The translations under genes were made by a program, and so were the position numbers. DNA of 64,000 nt from contig NZ_CP082909.1 in NCBI RefSeq assembly GCF_023822025.1, positions 860,698 through 924,697 on the forward strand, in the 5' to 3' direction. This DNA comes from Endozoicomonas sp. 4G. GTDB lineage: Bacteria > Pseudomonadota > Gammaproteobacteria > Pseudomonadales > Endozoicomonadaceae. This document shows positions 40,101 to 55,100 of the stretch, in pieces. Below the pieces are notes generated by a model that had not been told where the DNA came from, did no database searches, and worked only from the letters and a program-made list of their open reading frames with translations. Numbering within the stretch: position 1 is the first letter of the stretch; each line of letters opens with the position of its first letter.

Positions 40101-43100
40101 ATCTGAAGATTGCCACTGAAAATCTGAAGCAAGCTCTGGATGACGCTCTGCTCTATGGTGGTTCTGTCACAAACAAGGCTGTGATCGAAAGCTTGGCAAC
40201 GCGGAAGGCTGAGCTCGGAATCTTGCAAAAGCTGGAGCCTGAGGCTCGAAGCCTGGCAACGCTGTTTGTGGACTCCGTGCTGGAAGACAGTTTGCTAAAA
40301 AGAGGGGAGTTGATTTCCCGTCTGGAACGTGTTGGGTACAGTTTCGGTTCAGACGACAGAAGCCACTTACTTGGATTCTGGTACGGAGTTGCTGAAAAAC
40401 GTCGCGAATATCGAGAATATAAAGTGACGTTCGAAAAACACATAAAACAGGAACTCATGCTTAATGAAAGTTTTAGTGGTTTTCGCTGGCTGTATTTAAT
40501 GGATGACGAACTAAAGAGTCAGGGAAAAAAGATTCTCAAAGAAGTAGATAAAGGGCTGCTTAAGAAGTTATATAACAGGAATACTGCCATCAACAGCTCT
40601 TTTTTTGCTGCGGGTGCCCAAGATAAAGTTTATATTTTCGCGGAAGGTGGGGTGAGGTACGACAATTTTTTCTGGAATGCCGAGCTGCCGATTTTAAGAG
40701 CCCTGCAAAAGGTCGGAACTGTTTCCGATATTCGGGTAGTGGACAGCTCTCGGGTATTGCCGCCACCGACTGGCCAGCCCTTGGGACACGGTTTGATCGA
40801 AGGTATCACCATGAAGGCTCGTTATGGCAGTCTGAATGCTGAGTTAAAAAGCAGACTGCCCTCCGGACGGTTTTATAAAGACAATGACTTTGTCGATGTG
40901 CCGGTGAAGGCCGATCTGGTTGACCGGGTATTGCGGAAAAAAATACCCTTCTATCTGCTGCGCTCAGAGCTGAATATCATTGTCGTAAAAGAGGATGATG
41001 GGTTCTGGGTCAGCCCCTGGGCTGAGGGCGGAACGGAAAAAAGGATCAGGGTGGATGATCCGGACGATCCGCAAAAAATATCAGCAGTCCAGGAATTTAT
41101 CCTGGCAAATTATGGGCGATTTGATGAGCTTCCTGATCAAATTGAGTTGATCGGTAATAAGATTTTCACCGTTAATAGCAATGACAGTGGCAATGACAGG
41201 ACATCCGTTGCGGTGAAACAGGATGGTCGATGGGTTTACTTAAAACAGCCCGACGGGCTCCATTCATTTGGTGTCAGGATTAATGCTGGGGATGCCAACG
41301 ATGTTGTCCTGTTTAATTCCGGGCAAACACCCGACGCTCTTTTAAAAGCAGCTGAAGCCGCCAGTGATTTTGTTCCAAGCAAAGCTTCAGAAAAAATATC
41401 TTACCTGTTTCTCATTGAGGAAAGTGGCAATACGATTGGCTTAATGGCCAATACTCCTGAATTTACAGAAAGTGATAAGTATGATCGTTTTGTTGACCGG
41501 TTCAGAGATAGTCTGATTAATTATTTAAGCAATAATGAAATCGGCAAACGTTTCAATCAATACCTCCAAAACCTGACAGGGAGGCTGGCTCGTCCTGAAA
41601 AGTTGAGTGACCTGGATTCCGGTCTGCCTGAGGTGCTTTTTCCAAAAGAGCTCAAGTTAATACTGGTTCTTGAGACTCCGGAAAGCCTTTCCAAGTTGGA
41701 GTCCGGGAAAAAGAAAAGGCGAATACAAGCCTTCGACCCTCTGGCTGGACAAGGCAAAAAGCCGGGCGTATCCGGTTCAATCACCCGGTTGCTGGTTGAC
41801 CCAACGCTGGATAAAGCATTGGGTGAATTGAACTATGAATACAATTTCTCCAGAGTCGCTGTGGAAATAATGGCCGCGACTGCCCCTGTCGCCGGTATAG
41901 GCAGCAGAGGCCTGGCAGAAGTTGCCAAGGAGGCACTCAATAGCCGTGAAAACCTGATTTCCACTGATATCAGAAACGAAATACTCGGGAATTATTACTT
42001 TGATAATGACGGTATTCGTGAATCTTTCACGCAAATGTATGGCGAACTAAAAGCCGGTGCCAACGTTGACCCTGTTGCCAGGGATGACCAACCCAACCGG
42101 ATTGGCTTTGAGCGAGAGTATCTCAATATAAACGTTCTTAATGAACAAGATGATCCCCTCCCGGACACAGATCAACGAATAGCCCTCGCCGCTTCGAAAT
42201 CCGATCGTCAGGGCTACCCTCTTCTCAATATATCAACGGATCCCCATCGTGGTGGAACGATTATTGAGGTCATCACGGGGCCTCTGACCCTTGATGAGTA
42301 TAATGAGAAAACCTTCTACCGGGTTATGGCAAAGCTGAAAAAAAGCTTCAAGGCGATTCCCCAGGGCACAGCGGAGTCGGTGCAGGATTTTGTTGACCGG
42401 TTTAATAAAAGTCTGGAGTCATTAGGTGATGAGGCCGCAGCTTACAAGCTTAGCCTTAATCCTTATTATTCCGGTGCTACCCCACTTAACAACATAAGGT
42501 TCACTCGTAACGAACAACAGGAAAAGTTGACTGTCAGAACCCAGGGAACATTAAATGCCAATTATCGAGCCATTGGTGACCCGTTCACCATGGTTGCCGA
42601 TCTTATTTATCCAGACGCCGAAAAATCAGTGCTCGTCGATTTCCTGAATGCCCAGGTCCTGGCTCATGAATACGCAAAGCACATTGATACGGGTCCGGTC
42701 ACCGAGAATATAAGGTCTTTCCTTGCCCATTTTTTCTTCGAACGACGTATCATCCATGGAGCGTCTGATCCTGAGAGAAAAACAAAAACGAGAGTGAATT
42801 TTCTGTTTAGGTTTGGGGAAGTCGAGGCAATTACCTCCATTCTAAGTGACCAGGAAGTCAAAACACTGGATCGTTACTTTTCCCGGGAGCCTATTGAAAA
42901 GCTGACGGAGGAGATGCATAAGGAAATTTTGTCGGGATTTTCCGAGGAAATAACCTTACCAGAGCTGAAAAAATCCATGCTACAGGAGCGGCTCGAAAGC
43001 GTTTTGGAAGCCATTGCGGTAAGAAAGAAATATGGCGCTTTTCAGGTTCAGATTTCCTATTCGGATATGTCAGGTTTCCGTGTCATTCCTATCGGGGAAG

Positions 43101-46100
43101 GCAAAAGTGAGCTGATCAGTCTCGGAACGCTTAACCCTGGCTCCAGGCTACCGATTGTGAAGACGGCTGATGGTCAACATCACGTTAAAATGGAAGTCAG
43201 GCATACTCAATCGCCGATACTCTCACTGGTCCGACAATCACCGGAAAGTTCCGGCATGGCTGGCTGGTTGGCACTTATGATGAATCCCGATGCCCTGGGT
43301 ATTAATCCCGAGGCAACCCGGGACTTTATTGCAGGTCTGGCGCCCACAGCGGCGAGTTACAACGGGATTAATCAGGCCGATTTTTTTAAAGAAATTCTGC
43401 GGGACAAGGTTGTCGGCCTGACGGATGAGCGCATCCGGCAAGTGGAAGATATTTTTATTGACCTGAGCAGGAAAGAAGAGCCTGGTTTTATCAGTGATGC
43501 CAGCAGGCAAGATTTGCTGGCTGAGCTAATCAAGCGCCGGACCCGTAAGCTACACTCCGATCTGCTCTACGGTCAGCAAGATTCCGGTAAACAGGTTATC
43601 AGGCTGGCGCAACTTCACGCTCTTTCTGAAACGCCTCCAGCCGGGTTTGATACTGCTGACGGGAAGACCATCAGGCTGGAATTTGATGCCCAGAGATCCA
43701 TGAGGGATTATGCGCGGAAAGACCAGAATGGCCTGAAAACCCTGGTGGTGGGTGTAAGGGACGACCTTGCCTATGACCGGGGCAAGAGCAACTACCGGGT
43801 AACCTACGATGGCACTGACTTGAATGAGATCAAAATAAAAATAAAAATAAAAAGGAAAGATCTCCTGCCCAAAACGATTCTGGTGATTGATAAAAACCAC
43901 TACTGGCAGGCACTGTCTTCTGGCAGCCTGATCAAGCATCAGTTGCAGTTGGATATTGACGAGATTGTCCGCCAGTTTTCAGAAAGGGGGATAGCGGAAA
44001 AACTGGAGGCATTGGGCATAAAAGCCGGGGAAAACCTTGGTTTGAATGTTGGCAGGGGTATCCGCATTGAATTGATGCCAGAGTGGTCGCCGGTTGAGAG
44101 CAGGGTACTTATGTATGACCGGGATGACCCGGCCCGGCCAGTGCGAGTGCAGTTGGGAACCCTCCGAGCCCAGGGAGAGAACCTTCCTGGCCTCGTTAAA
44201 ACCCTTTACCCGCTAGCCCTGGCCGCCAGTTACACTGACGGGCAACCGTCAGAACAAGCCACCACTGACCCCAGAAGAGTTCTGGTTAATACTATCTGGA
44301 ATCAAAATAACCGATTTCTGGATAAGCTCGGCGATACCGTTGGCTTAACCGCTCTTTATGACCCGTTGCCGGTATTGAGGTCAACGGCAGACAGCCTTTA
44401 TCACAAGATGCTGGTCGGTCAGGAACACGACTGGCAAATTCGCCCCGGCACGGTTGCTGATTTCAGGGATGTCTTTAACCGTTTACCGTCAGCAGAGCTC
44501 AGGCAGGTGTTTGCCCAGGCCTTTCAATACTTTGGTGAGATGCCGGAACAGGAGCGTGCCCGCTTTATTTTTGCGGTTACCAGTACTTATGAAGCCCTGA
44601 ATCACCCGGTTAATGGCGACCGGGAAAAAGTAGACGCCTTGTTAAAAGCCATAGGTCCTGAGCATCTGACCCGAATGAAAGACTACGGGGTTTCAGGCCA
44701 GGAAAAAACGCTTATAGCCATGACAGGCGCATTGAACTCAGTGCTAAGGCAGGTCAGAGGAAATGATGGCCTGGCGCGGGTTGAATTTCCATCGTCCGGC
44801 CAGTCAGTGCTGGTTCTCGATCCTTCCGAGTTTGAATACAGCGGCAGGCAACCGCTTGAATTCGCCATCAGTCATTATGACGGCAAGCAGATACAGCCTG
44901 TTTTCAGGAGTGAACCCGCCGCTTATGAGCGGCTAGGGTTTAAGCTGCTGATTGACAATGCCAATGGTGAGTTCAGGCTGGTCAGGACAGATGCTGATTC
45001 AGGCAGTGACCGTCTGGTTTTGAATCTCGATAAAACCGCCTTGGTACGGTCTCAGCTCAGCCCTCTTTTACAAAACCCCCAAAACATAAAGACAACGGAA
45101 GTTGTCAATTCGGGAGAGGACCAGCGTTTCTGGCTGGTCAGGATGAAAGACAGTGGTCAGTACGGGGTTCTTCTACAAAATGCTAAAAGTGATGGCGAGC
45201 AACCGGATGTAAGCAGTGTGCCAAAGAATGTGCGGATCGTGCCTTTCGGTGAGACAACCACCGCCAGTCACATTCAGGACGCTGTAGCAATAGACAGCAA
45301 ACTGAACCCCTCAACAGGGAAGCCAGAGGCAGGCTGGTTATTCACTGCTTCTGATCCGGAACTGAGGTCCATTCTCTTTCACCTTCCCGCAGGGTCGGCT
45401 GACCAGAAAGCTGATGGTCTTCGGGTATTAAAAAAAGCAGGTCGTTCGCTGAAGCTTTTTTTTAAAAGTACCGATGAAGGCAAGGCATTAAAAAAACGCT
45501 TAGCTTCATTGGCCACTGATCTGGCCCGGCCTGTTTCTTTGAGTGACCTGCCGCAGATTTCCCAGTCAGCCGGAGCAAAAGCTTCCCGCATTATTCCCGA
45601 TCAGGCCAGGGTTCTGGTGACGCTGGACAGAGCCAGAGACCAGAATCTACGCCTTGAGCGTTACCAGGGACAAAACGGGTTTGTGACAATAAAGATAAAC
45701 CCGTTAACCATCAGGCAGGGCGCAGAAATCAGTGATAGCACCCAGCTGTTTCCCAGGCTGGCCAGTATTTTTCCGGAGCTGTTGCCTGCCAGTGGCGAGC
45801 TTGAGTATGAAAACCGCATCAGGGAGAGTCTGGGGCTGCCCGCCATTGAGCCAAAAACCCCGGACGCCATCGCTAAGGGAGACGAGCAACGTGTCGTTCG
45901 ATCCATAGAAGTAGCTCAGGGGCTGCGCCTGACTATTAACGAACAGGGGGCTTATGATCCATTTAAACGACAGGTTGTTGTTGCGGAAATGCCTTCTCAG
46001 AAGGGTGGCAAGCCTTACGCGCGGCTGGTGATGGACGCGGTAGACTCCCTGCGGTTGGAAATCAGTGATCCTGAGTCGTTTAAGGCTGTTTCTGGGCTGG

Positions 46101-49100
46101 ACGTGGAAACAGTCAGCCGGGTGTTAGTCGAAGCGCTGCGTGATGACCAGGCGAACGGTCGTTATCTGATTGAAAACCTTGAACGTGTAAACCAACGACT
46201 GGCGCAGCAGGCTTCAGGCGAACGGCCATCTTTTAAAATGGTGAACAATGAGCTGATTGAAAAAATCAAGACTTCCGTAGCTGATTTTGCCAATCTTGAA
46301 CCAACGTCCACCGATGGCTCACCGGTTAAACAACGGGTGTTCGTCAACTTACAGTCCTGGGGAAGCCTGCTGTCCGGCCTGGATCGCCTGATGTCCAGTG
46401 AAAGTGAGCAACGGTTTCTTGCCAAGTGTCGTTCAGAAGCAGAGAAACTGGCGCTGAAGTATACGGCTGTTGACAGCCAGTACCGATCTTATATTAAGTC
46501 CCTGTTTACCAACTTTCTGTTTCAAAGCATTACCAAAATTGCCAGACAGGTGACGCCTGACGTTTCTGCGGGGTTCTTGCCCCTGACGGGTGCCAGTGAC
46601 GCGGTGGCCGGCGAGTTACCGCAAAATGCGGCGATAGAGCTGAGCGAGGCACTAAAAAACCCTTCTGACTCTTTCAAAGAGGCTATGGAAAAGGCTGCGC
46701 GGCGCATCATCGATTTTGCCAATATTGATAAAAATGCTCTAAAGGTTCGTCTGTTTGATAAAACCGTGAAGAGCGTTTTTGCGGAAACTCTGTCCCTCAG
46801 GGTGTCAAAAGGGGAGGCGTTCCAGTTACCTGTTGAGCCCATGTCGCTAAGCCCCAGAAACAGCCGTTCTCTCATTGACCCGGTAGCCATTAACGAAGAG
46901 CAACGTCAGCCACTGATAAAGAGTGGTGACCAGGTGTTTGGCATGGTGAGTGTCGATATCGAGCGAGTGGCCGCCAGGCAAAACCTTGAGTCAGCGGAAG
47001 TGGATGGGTTATTGCAATTAACCCGGCAGTCGGGCATTGGTCGTTCAGATTCAGAAACTCTGGCCTTTATTAAGAATCTGGAATCGGTTTTCAGCGATGT
47101 TACTGCACCCTCGCAGTCCCCGTCTAAAGACAGCGATGTTACCGACGACCCCCCGCAGTCCCTGACTGAAGACATTACCAGAAGAGTCGGTGAGCTGGGT
47201 CCCAATGATCGGAATCGACTTGGGCAGGCATTGATTGATCGGGTCAGTGATGAGCAAAAAACAGGCATTGTTGCGGATCAGAGCCAATGGCAAGCGCGTT
47301 CTAAACTGGCTGCTGAGCTGCTGAAACTTGAATTCAATGATATTGCTGGCCAGTTGGCAGCAGATGAGCGGCTTGAAGACGTTCAGTGTCGGCGGGTGGA
47401 CGCTTTAAGCAGACTGACTAATGAAGTGACTTTGTCGTTGGATTTCCGAGGCACCCGGGTTGCAGTGGAGTTAAAGCCGACGCTGACTCTGGATGCATCC
47501 TGGGTGGATACCCGGCAAAACCGGATGTTTATTGGCACCACAAAGACACAGGGGCTGGTGGCAGTAGGAGCCTTAACGCTGTTTAAGGTGTTGGACAGGG
47601 CGATTGGTGGAGAACACACCGGCAGCGACCTGGTAGCTCTCGGGGTTCGAAATAATCCTGAAGGTCTTGCGATCAATGATCCGGGCAGGGTCAGGGTAAT
47701 GCCAGCCCGCCTGGACGTGGCGGCCAAACTGGATCGTCTGGAAACAGCCGCCGGGTTAGTAAGAGAATTGGATGCGGTTGGCAGTGGTGACAGTAAAGAC
47801 AGTGCGCGGTTACTGAAACAGACAATTTCAAACAGCGTTGAATTACTGAAAACCATGTCCGGCGATGGTAGCGAATGGAATATCGGCGAGGAGCCTTTTC
47901 GCAAACGGCTTAATGCTTTTAGCAGAACGCTGAACCTGCCCGGGCCGGATTTGCCCAGGGTTGTTTGTCGCAGGGCTGCGGGTGAGGGCTGTGGTCGCTC
48001 TGTCATCCAAACCCTTGATCAGGTGGATGATGAGCTGGATAAAGCACTGACCAGCCGGGAGTTGGAGTCGCTAAAACAGCAATTGAAGGCATCGGGTACT
48101 GAGGGCAAGGCGGCAGAGCTGCTGAAAACCATTAATTTCTTTGCCAATCAGAGATTTGCTGCCGTTTCAGCCTTAAGCCCCGCAGATGACAGCAAACTCC
48201 AGCAGAAGGTGATGACCAGGCTGGTGGAGTTGTTGTCGGCGGGTAAAGTTGGTTCCGTGGACGCGGCCATAGACAGTGTTCTGGAGATATACAGCAAGGC
48301 AGGATTTAAGGAAGACATCAGCGACTTGAGGGAGGCAATCAGGGGCAGCGACGAATTCAAGGCCATTGTTGAGTCCATGGTGGATCAAAAAGGTAGCCAT
48401 GAAAGCAGTGATGCCCTGAAACAGGCCGGGGCTTTGCGGGAAAACATGATTGACCGCTGGCTCAGGAAACACAACGTTGACCAATCCCTAACCCTGATTA
48501 AATTTCAGAAGGTTCAGGCAAAACTGGCCAGCAAGCCCTGGTTTGGCAATGCTCAGATGGCGTTCGGTGTGGGTATGGGGATAACGGGCCTGGCCCAAAG
48601 CTCGGTGTCGCTGTACAACTTGAATGAATATCGGGACGTTCTGTCACCAGAAACCTATGCCACGGGGATTGCCGGGGTGGCACTGGGATACACTGGCAGC
48701 ATTTACGGTTTGTCCAGAACGTCCCACTCGGTAATGTCCAAAGCCGCCGGCTTTGCCGATGAAGGGCTGGGTCTTGCCGGTGCGGCCATTGAAAATGCGC
48801 CAAGGCTGGTAGGGAAAAGCGCCATCACATTATCGGCGAAAACCACATCCCGGTTGGCCAGATTTGTTCCCATGGTGGGAGGCTTTGTGGCCGTGGCGGC
48901 AGGCGCCACCGCCCTGGCTGCCAGTGCCATGGCTGCAGATGATGCCCGTAAGGCAGGCAATAGTGCCCAGGTGGCATTTTATGCAGTGAATGCTGCACTG
49001 GACTGCATCGGTATTGCTTTGGATGCGGTCAGTACTGTTATGGAAGCCTCGGTGATTCTGGCACCGGTCGGTTTTGTACTGGACATCATTTCCACCCTGC

Positions 49101-52100
49101 TTGGACTGGTTCAGACCATCATCGGTTTTTTTGCCCCGCCTACCAATGCCCGTCAGGACTTTGATGTCCTGGTGCAAAGCAAGGCATTTAAAGAGTTTAT
49201 TGATAAGCTGGCCGGGGATGCGGCAGAGGAAGGCTATAGCCGATTTGCCTGGAGGGAAACGGGAGATCAGCATCTCAAAGATCGTTATAAAGAATATGAA
49301 AAGGATTTGCGCACTTTACGACACCAGGTCGTCAGGGATTTAAAGAGCAGCGGTGAAAAAGGCATCAAAATCTGGGATATGGATGAACTGTCTGAAGATC
49401 TGGTGGAGAAACCCACGGATAAAGACGACTATGTGGTAGCAAAAGGTGATAAACACGTTCATGGGCTGGCGGGCGACGACAGGATTTTTCTTGAGATGCA
49501 CCGGGGGAAAGCCTTCGGTGGCGCTGGCGATGACCTGCTGGTGGGGGGAGTGTTTCAGAGTGGGGGGGCCGGAGATGACAGACTCGTTCATGCTCTCGGT
49601 GAAGTAGTTCAGGAGGGAGGGGAAGGTAACGATGACATTCGTCCCGGTACCGGGTTTGCTTATATTGACGGTGAGGCCGGTAAGGACACTCTGGTCTTGC
49701 CCAGCCCTATGTTTGAGACTCATTTCAAGGGCATGCACCTGGTACAGTGCCTGAGAACTGATTTGGGGGTACGGAAGATTGATGATTTCTCAAAGCTCCA
49801 ATATCACTGCGTCTTCTGCTATGAAAAAGCAACCTTTAGTTCTTCTGGTGTGGTTGCCAGGTTTAATCAGGAAGCGCTGAAAACGGGGCAGGATGGTTTC
49901 CCCTACCTGTTCGAGGTAGATCTCTCAAAACAAACGTTCACCAACCGGTTGGTTGAACTGTTGAAGCGGCAGGGCGATGACTTCAGTATCTTGAAGGACC
50001 TGTATGGTTTGCAGAAGAAAGGTAGCCTGCGGGTTCGGGATTCAGGTATCAACTTTATCAATTATGCGGGTGACCCAACGGCCTTCCTGGTTCATAAATA
50101 TTCCAGTCTGGAAAACTGCAAAGGCAAAACTGTCATATCCCGAAGTCGTTCAGGTTGCCCTGATGTTGAGGATGTGGTGCCGTTCAGTGAAACTGGTACT
50201 GATATTCAACCTTTCAAAGAACTCCCTGCAAAAGAAGTTTATAAAGTGGGTGATGTTGTTATCGCCATTCTTTCCAGAAAGGAAGTTAAGCACTGGGAAG
50301 CTAAAGAGCACAAAAAGCTTTATAAGTCCCAGTCTACAAAAGACATCTTTGCCCTGAATGTGGATAAGCATCGTCATCATTCTTACAACAGCCTGAAGGC
50401 TGATGCAAAAGGACGAATTTATGGGGTTGTAAATGAAAAAAAAATGCCTGGTGGCGGGTGTCAATTGCTGGCACAAAAGACCCGTTGTGCATCAAGTTCA
50501 GCATATAAAACTCTTGAAAATTGCTGTGTTTTTTATGGAGTGGCGGGCATTGATTATATTAAAGAAGACGAAGTGTACGACGGAGCTCTGTATATACATA
50601 CCAGGGGGTTCGAAGAGGGGAAGAAGGATCCTTCAATCACTATGTACTTTTTGAGTGATGAAGAGGATCGCCTGATTAAGTTTGATCATAAACAGTTGCT
50701 TGAATATGCCAACCTTAAATCCTTTTACGATAAGAGTAATGGCAGGTATTACACTCACCTTAATAACCCGGTGGTTCGATTTTACGCGGGTCTTATGGAT
50801 TTTATTAGAACCCACGGGGTCGTCAAAAATATTGAAAACGTAGTTGGCAGTGTTTACAGCACCAAAATAATCGGAGATGACCAGAAGAATCTGATGAAAG
50901 GTAAGAGTGGCCGTAATTTCTTCGAGGGATCATCTGGCGATGACCAGATTGTCACCGGGAGTGAGTTTGATGAAGTCTATGGCGGAGCCGGGCGGGATAC
51001 CATATCTATTGAGGCCTCAGATAAAAGCCGGAAATACATCGACGGCGGCCCTGGTGATGACAGGGTCTCATACGCCCAAAGTAAACAGGGCTTGACCATT
51101 AGGCTTAACAGAAAGCAATTTTCGGTTAAAGACTGGGGAGATGTGTATGACAATGTCGAAGTCTTCGAGGGAACCGATCACAACGATATCATGGATGGGA
51201 ATGATGAAAGCACTACCTTTATTCCCCGGGCTGGCAATAACCTGGTGTATACCCGCAAGGGTAATGACACGGTACTGGCTGATGGTGGGCGCACGGAAAT
51301 CTGGTTAGAAAAAGGAAGTAATAAGGTTTTCCTGAAGGCTGGGGATCATATTGTCCATGGTGGCAAAGGCAATGATGAAATTTATTTTTCGGATACCACT
51401 CACACCCGGCATCTGATTCAGGGTGGAGGAGGCAGGGATCAGCTAATCAGTACTCTGCGGCCCACTGTTACGTTGAGATTCAAACGGCTGTTGACTCCTA
51501 CAGTTGTACCGAGCACACAACCAACAACAACGCCTCCATTTTTCCTATTCCCAAAATATGTTCACCCTAAACATTTTTTTCGACCTGTTTTTGTTCCCCT
51601 GGAGAAACCTCAATGCACAACTTTTGCACCTGTTCGCCTGGTGGTGGATCTTGCGAATAATGTATTAAAGCTAAAGGTTTTGGATCTCTACGATGCCGCT
51701 AAAGGCGAGACAAGAATAAAGCCTGGCAAGTTTTCCAAGGACAGTGTGTTTCGGTTGTCATTCGATTTAGCGGGAAAGCAGAGAGTAAAAGAAGTGGCAC
51801 CGGGCGACTTCATAAAAGGAGAAGCAACGATAAGCTGGGGAAGCATTGTTCAGGGTGTATCAATGGACTCAGGTTTGGAGTCGCTTGTTGCTAATGCTGC
51901 CCTTGATGTTGACCTGAAGTGGTCGCCAGATCATAAAACAAAAGTGACCACTAAAAATGGAAAAAGAACAGAGCAGGTAACTACGACGTACTTGGGAAGA
52001 TGTCTGTCCAAATGGTTGGTTGAATTCTCAACAATTGTTTCGCCACCAGTGACCATCGACTTAACCTACAAAAAAGACGGGCACTTGCAGGTGCAAAATG

Positions 52101-55100
52101 TAACGACCCTGGTCGCTCAGGACGGTGATGACAGGATTACCGGAAACCCCGATGAAAATAATAGAATTATCGGGGGCAGCGGTAATAATCGTTTAATTGA
52201 TAGGGGCGGAGATAACCAGTTCTCTACAGGAATGGGAGATAACACCATCACCGCCGGCCCCGGATACGATACGCTTTTGTATCAGGTGGCGACCCGGACC
52301 TGGCTGAAATCTCGGCCCTTTATCCCCTACACGCTGGATGCTATTTCGGTGGATATGGCCAGCAGAAGGGTTCGTCATACATGGAAAGCCGATGACGGAA
52401 AATCTCCCGACAAATCATTTTCAGATCGGTTTACCGACATTGACCATATTGTTGGTACTGGCAATAACGATCACTATTCCGGATCGGACGATAACGAGCA
52501 ATACACCACGGGCGGTGGCGACGACACTGTGGATATGGGCGGAGGCGATGATCTGGTTATTGTTCTGGATTCCGGGCAGCCCAGCCTGAAGGGTGGTAGT
52601 GGCAACGATACCCTGGTGTTTGAAACAGATCAGGGCGTCTGGTTGGATCTGCAAGCGGGCAAGGCCAGGGTTGGAACCGGGGGGCTATTTCATGTCGCGG
52701 GATTTGAGCGGATCACCGGCAGTAAGAGTCGCGATACCCTTTACGGCGATGAGCATGATAATGTTTTCACTCCCCGGGCAGGCGACAAGCAGGAAGTCTA
52801 TGGCAGAGGAGGCAACGATCGCTTTCTACTGTTTGAGGGAACCCACCTGGTTTCTGGCGGCAATGGCACGGATACCCTCGATTATCAGGCCCTGGTTTTA
52901 CCCCCCGGTACCACGGGTGTCATGGTTCTACAGGATTATCAGGCACTGGCTGACGGCAAGGGCAGGCTTAATGGTACCAGCTGGTTTGACCCGGATTGGT
53001 CAGACTATGTCGAACAGGCCGGGTTGTCTTGTCCAAATGACGGCACCGTTGGCAGACCAGCCAATGTTTCGGTCACCTGTCGTTCAGGCTTTGTCGTCTT
53101 TCGTTATGAGGAGAGTTCGACTCCCGGATCGCGAGGCATCAAAGATCAGTTATACGACATTGAAAACCTGTTTGGCAGTCAGGGTGACGATGTCCTTTTC
53201 CTGACGTTGGCCGAACATTCAGCCAATGGGGCTGATGGCAATGACCGCCTGGTGGATCTGTCTGGGGGGGCAACCCTGAACGGTGGCAAAGGCGATGACA
53301 TACTCCATGCCAGCCCTCGAAATGATAGTTTGGGCACTACCACGGTGGGTGGGCCAGGTTTTGATCTCCATTATGGCGGCCCTGGCGATGACAAAATGAT
53401 TGCGGATCAGGATCCTGACCGATTAATGGGCGATATAGGCAAGGATTTTTATCTCATCGACTGGCAGGCCAGGGGGTCAGTGATTGCTGACCCGGATAAT
53501 GGCAATATGCTGATGCTCAGGGGCAAAGGGGCCAGCTTTGACACTATTGGGCTGGTACTGAATCGGAATTTCAGTCAGCTGGCCTTTCAAGACCAGGGGC
53601 AGTACTGGGTAAACATCACCATGGACGCTGTGCCAAGAAGAGTTCGTCCTGATGGCAGCCTGGACACTGGGCATTTTGTCGAAGCACTCCATCAGCATTT
53701 TCCTTATCTGCGCGTTGAGGATACTGAAAAAGGTAACAAAACTGCTGCGGCTCCCCTGACCAAGCAAGACTTAAAGCTTTTTTATCAGGACCGGTTAATA
53801 AAGGATATCCGGCTGGACAACATCCTGATTGCAGAGGCTGACGATCAGGTGCCTTATGCTGGTGGCATCGGCAATGATGACCTGATGGCACTGGGCTGCC
53901 GGAAACCCAACCAGACGGAAGGCATCTCTGGCTGCCGCTACCAGCTCTACGGTGAAGAGGGGCATGATACTTTTCTGGTGCGCAATACGACAGCGTATGT
54001 CTATCCGGGACCCGGCCATAACCAACTTGCTGCGGGTGAAGGGGCCAGGGTTTTTGTCAGTTTTGATCCGGATCAATCACAAACCTTCGCGCTCTCGTTG
54101 CCATCTCCGCCAGAACAGCTCAGGGCTATTTCCTGGCAGTCCGTTGAACCGGGGGAACTGGTTAGCGGCGGGCCCCAAAATTCCACTAACGCAACCTTGA
54201 GCGTTGCCGGGCCGAGAAACCTGGTGAAGCTGTCGTCTGAGTGTGATTCGATTGAGGTGACCCTGAGCCGTTATCCGGACTACCTGGAGTTGGGTGCCAG
54301 GTATTATCTTGATGGTCAGGGTACGGTTCGTGACTGGCTCCAGTCTATTGAACGATTGCCGGGTATGATTCCTGAACCGGATGGCCGACACGTCTTTGTC
54401 GCGGATAAAAACAGCAAAAAGGGGTTGTTTCAGCAGGGCGATGGTTACAGTGAGATTGTCGAGGCTCCGGGGCGTGCTGATTTGTTGGTGGTGAACGTTA
54501 ATCGAGATAGCCAGGCTGTGTTTCGCAAAGAGAATGATGATCTGATGATTTATCTTTTCAAGGATGGTGAAAACCTGGAAACGACTTCTTTGACCAGCAT
54601 TTCCGATCGGAGACGGTATCAGAATTATTTTAATCCCAACCATTCGGATCGGGTTGAGCGCATTGAGCTGGATCATAGAGTTTTGCGGTTGGAAGACGTA
54701 TGGTCGCTCACCCGCGATTTTCCACAACCATTACAAATCCTCAACAAGGCAAGACTTGAGCAGGTAAGGGTGCTGGAACGCCAGGGGCAGTTGCTGCTGT
54801 TCTTTGGCGGGAATCATTTTCCCCTGGGAATGACGTTGGGTCAGTTGTGGCCCGTTGTCTGGGATGACTATAAGAGTGACCGTCAGCAGGTAACATTAAG
54901 CTGCCAGACTGTTCAGCCCACCCGAGGGGTGGAGGCAGTGTGTTCTATGTCGGCCATGGATTGGCGCGGGTTGGCCCAGGCTTACGGACAGGTGTTGTTT
55001 TCCGGGTCGGACATCAGTGATGAGCACTTGCACCAGCTTAGTGCCAGTAATGTGTTTGAGAAAACGGCTGGGTTCTGCCCGTTGAATGACATGGCTGAGT

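Noticed and set aside
42650..42700. Possible HExxH zinc-protease motif (LAHEYAKHIDTG)
   Set aside because: Spacing is HExxxH, not HExxH, and no metallopeptidase context follows.
47383..48006. 207-codon minus-strand frame within the giant ORF
   Set aside because: Shadow of the giant ORF; low-complexity Ser/Arg translation without motifs.
52593..53204. 203-codon plus-strand frame within the RTX region
   Set aside because: Out-of-frame reading of Gly/Asp repeat codons; no start signal.
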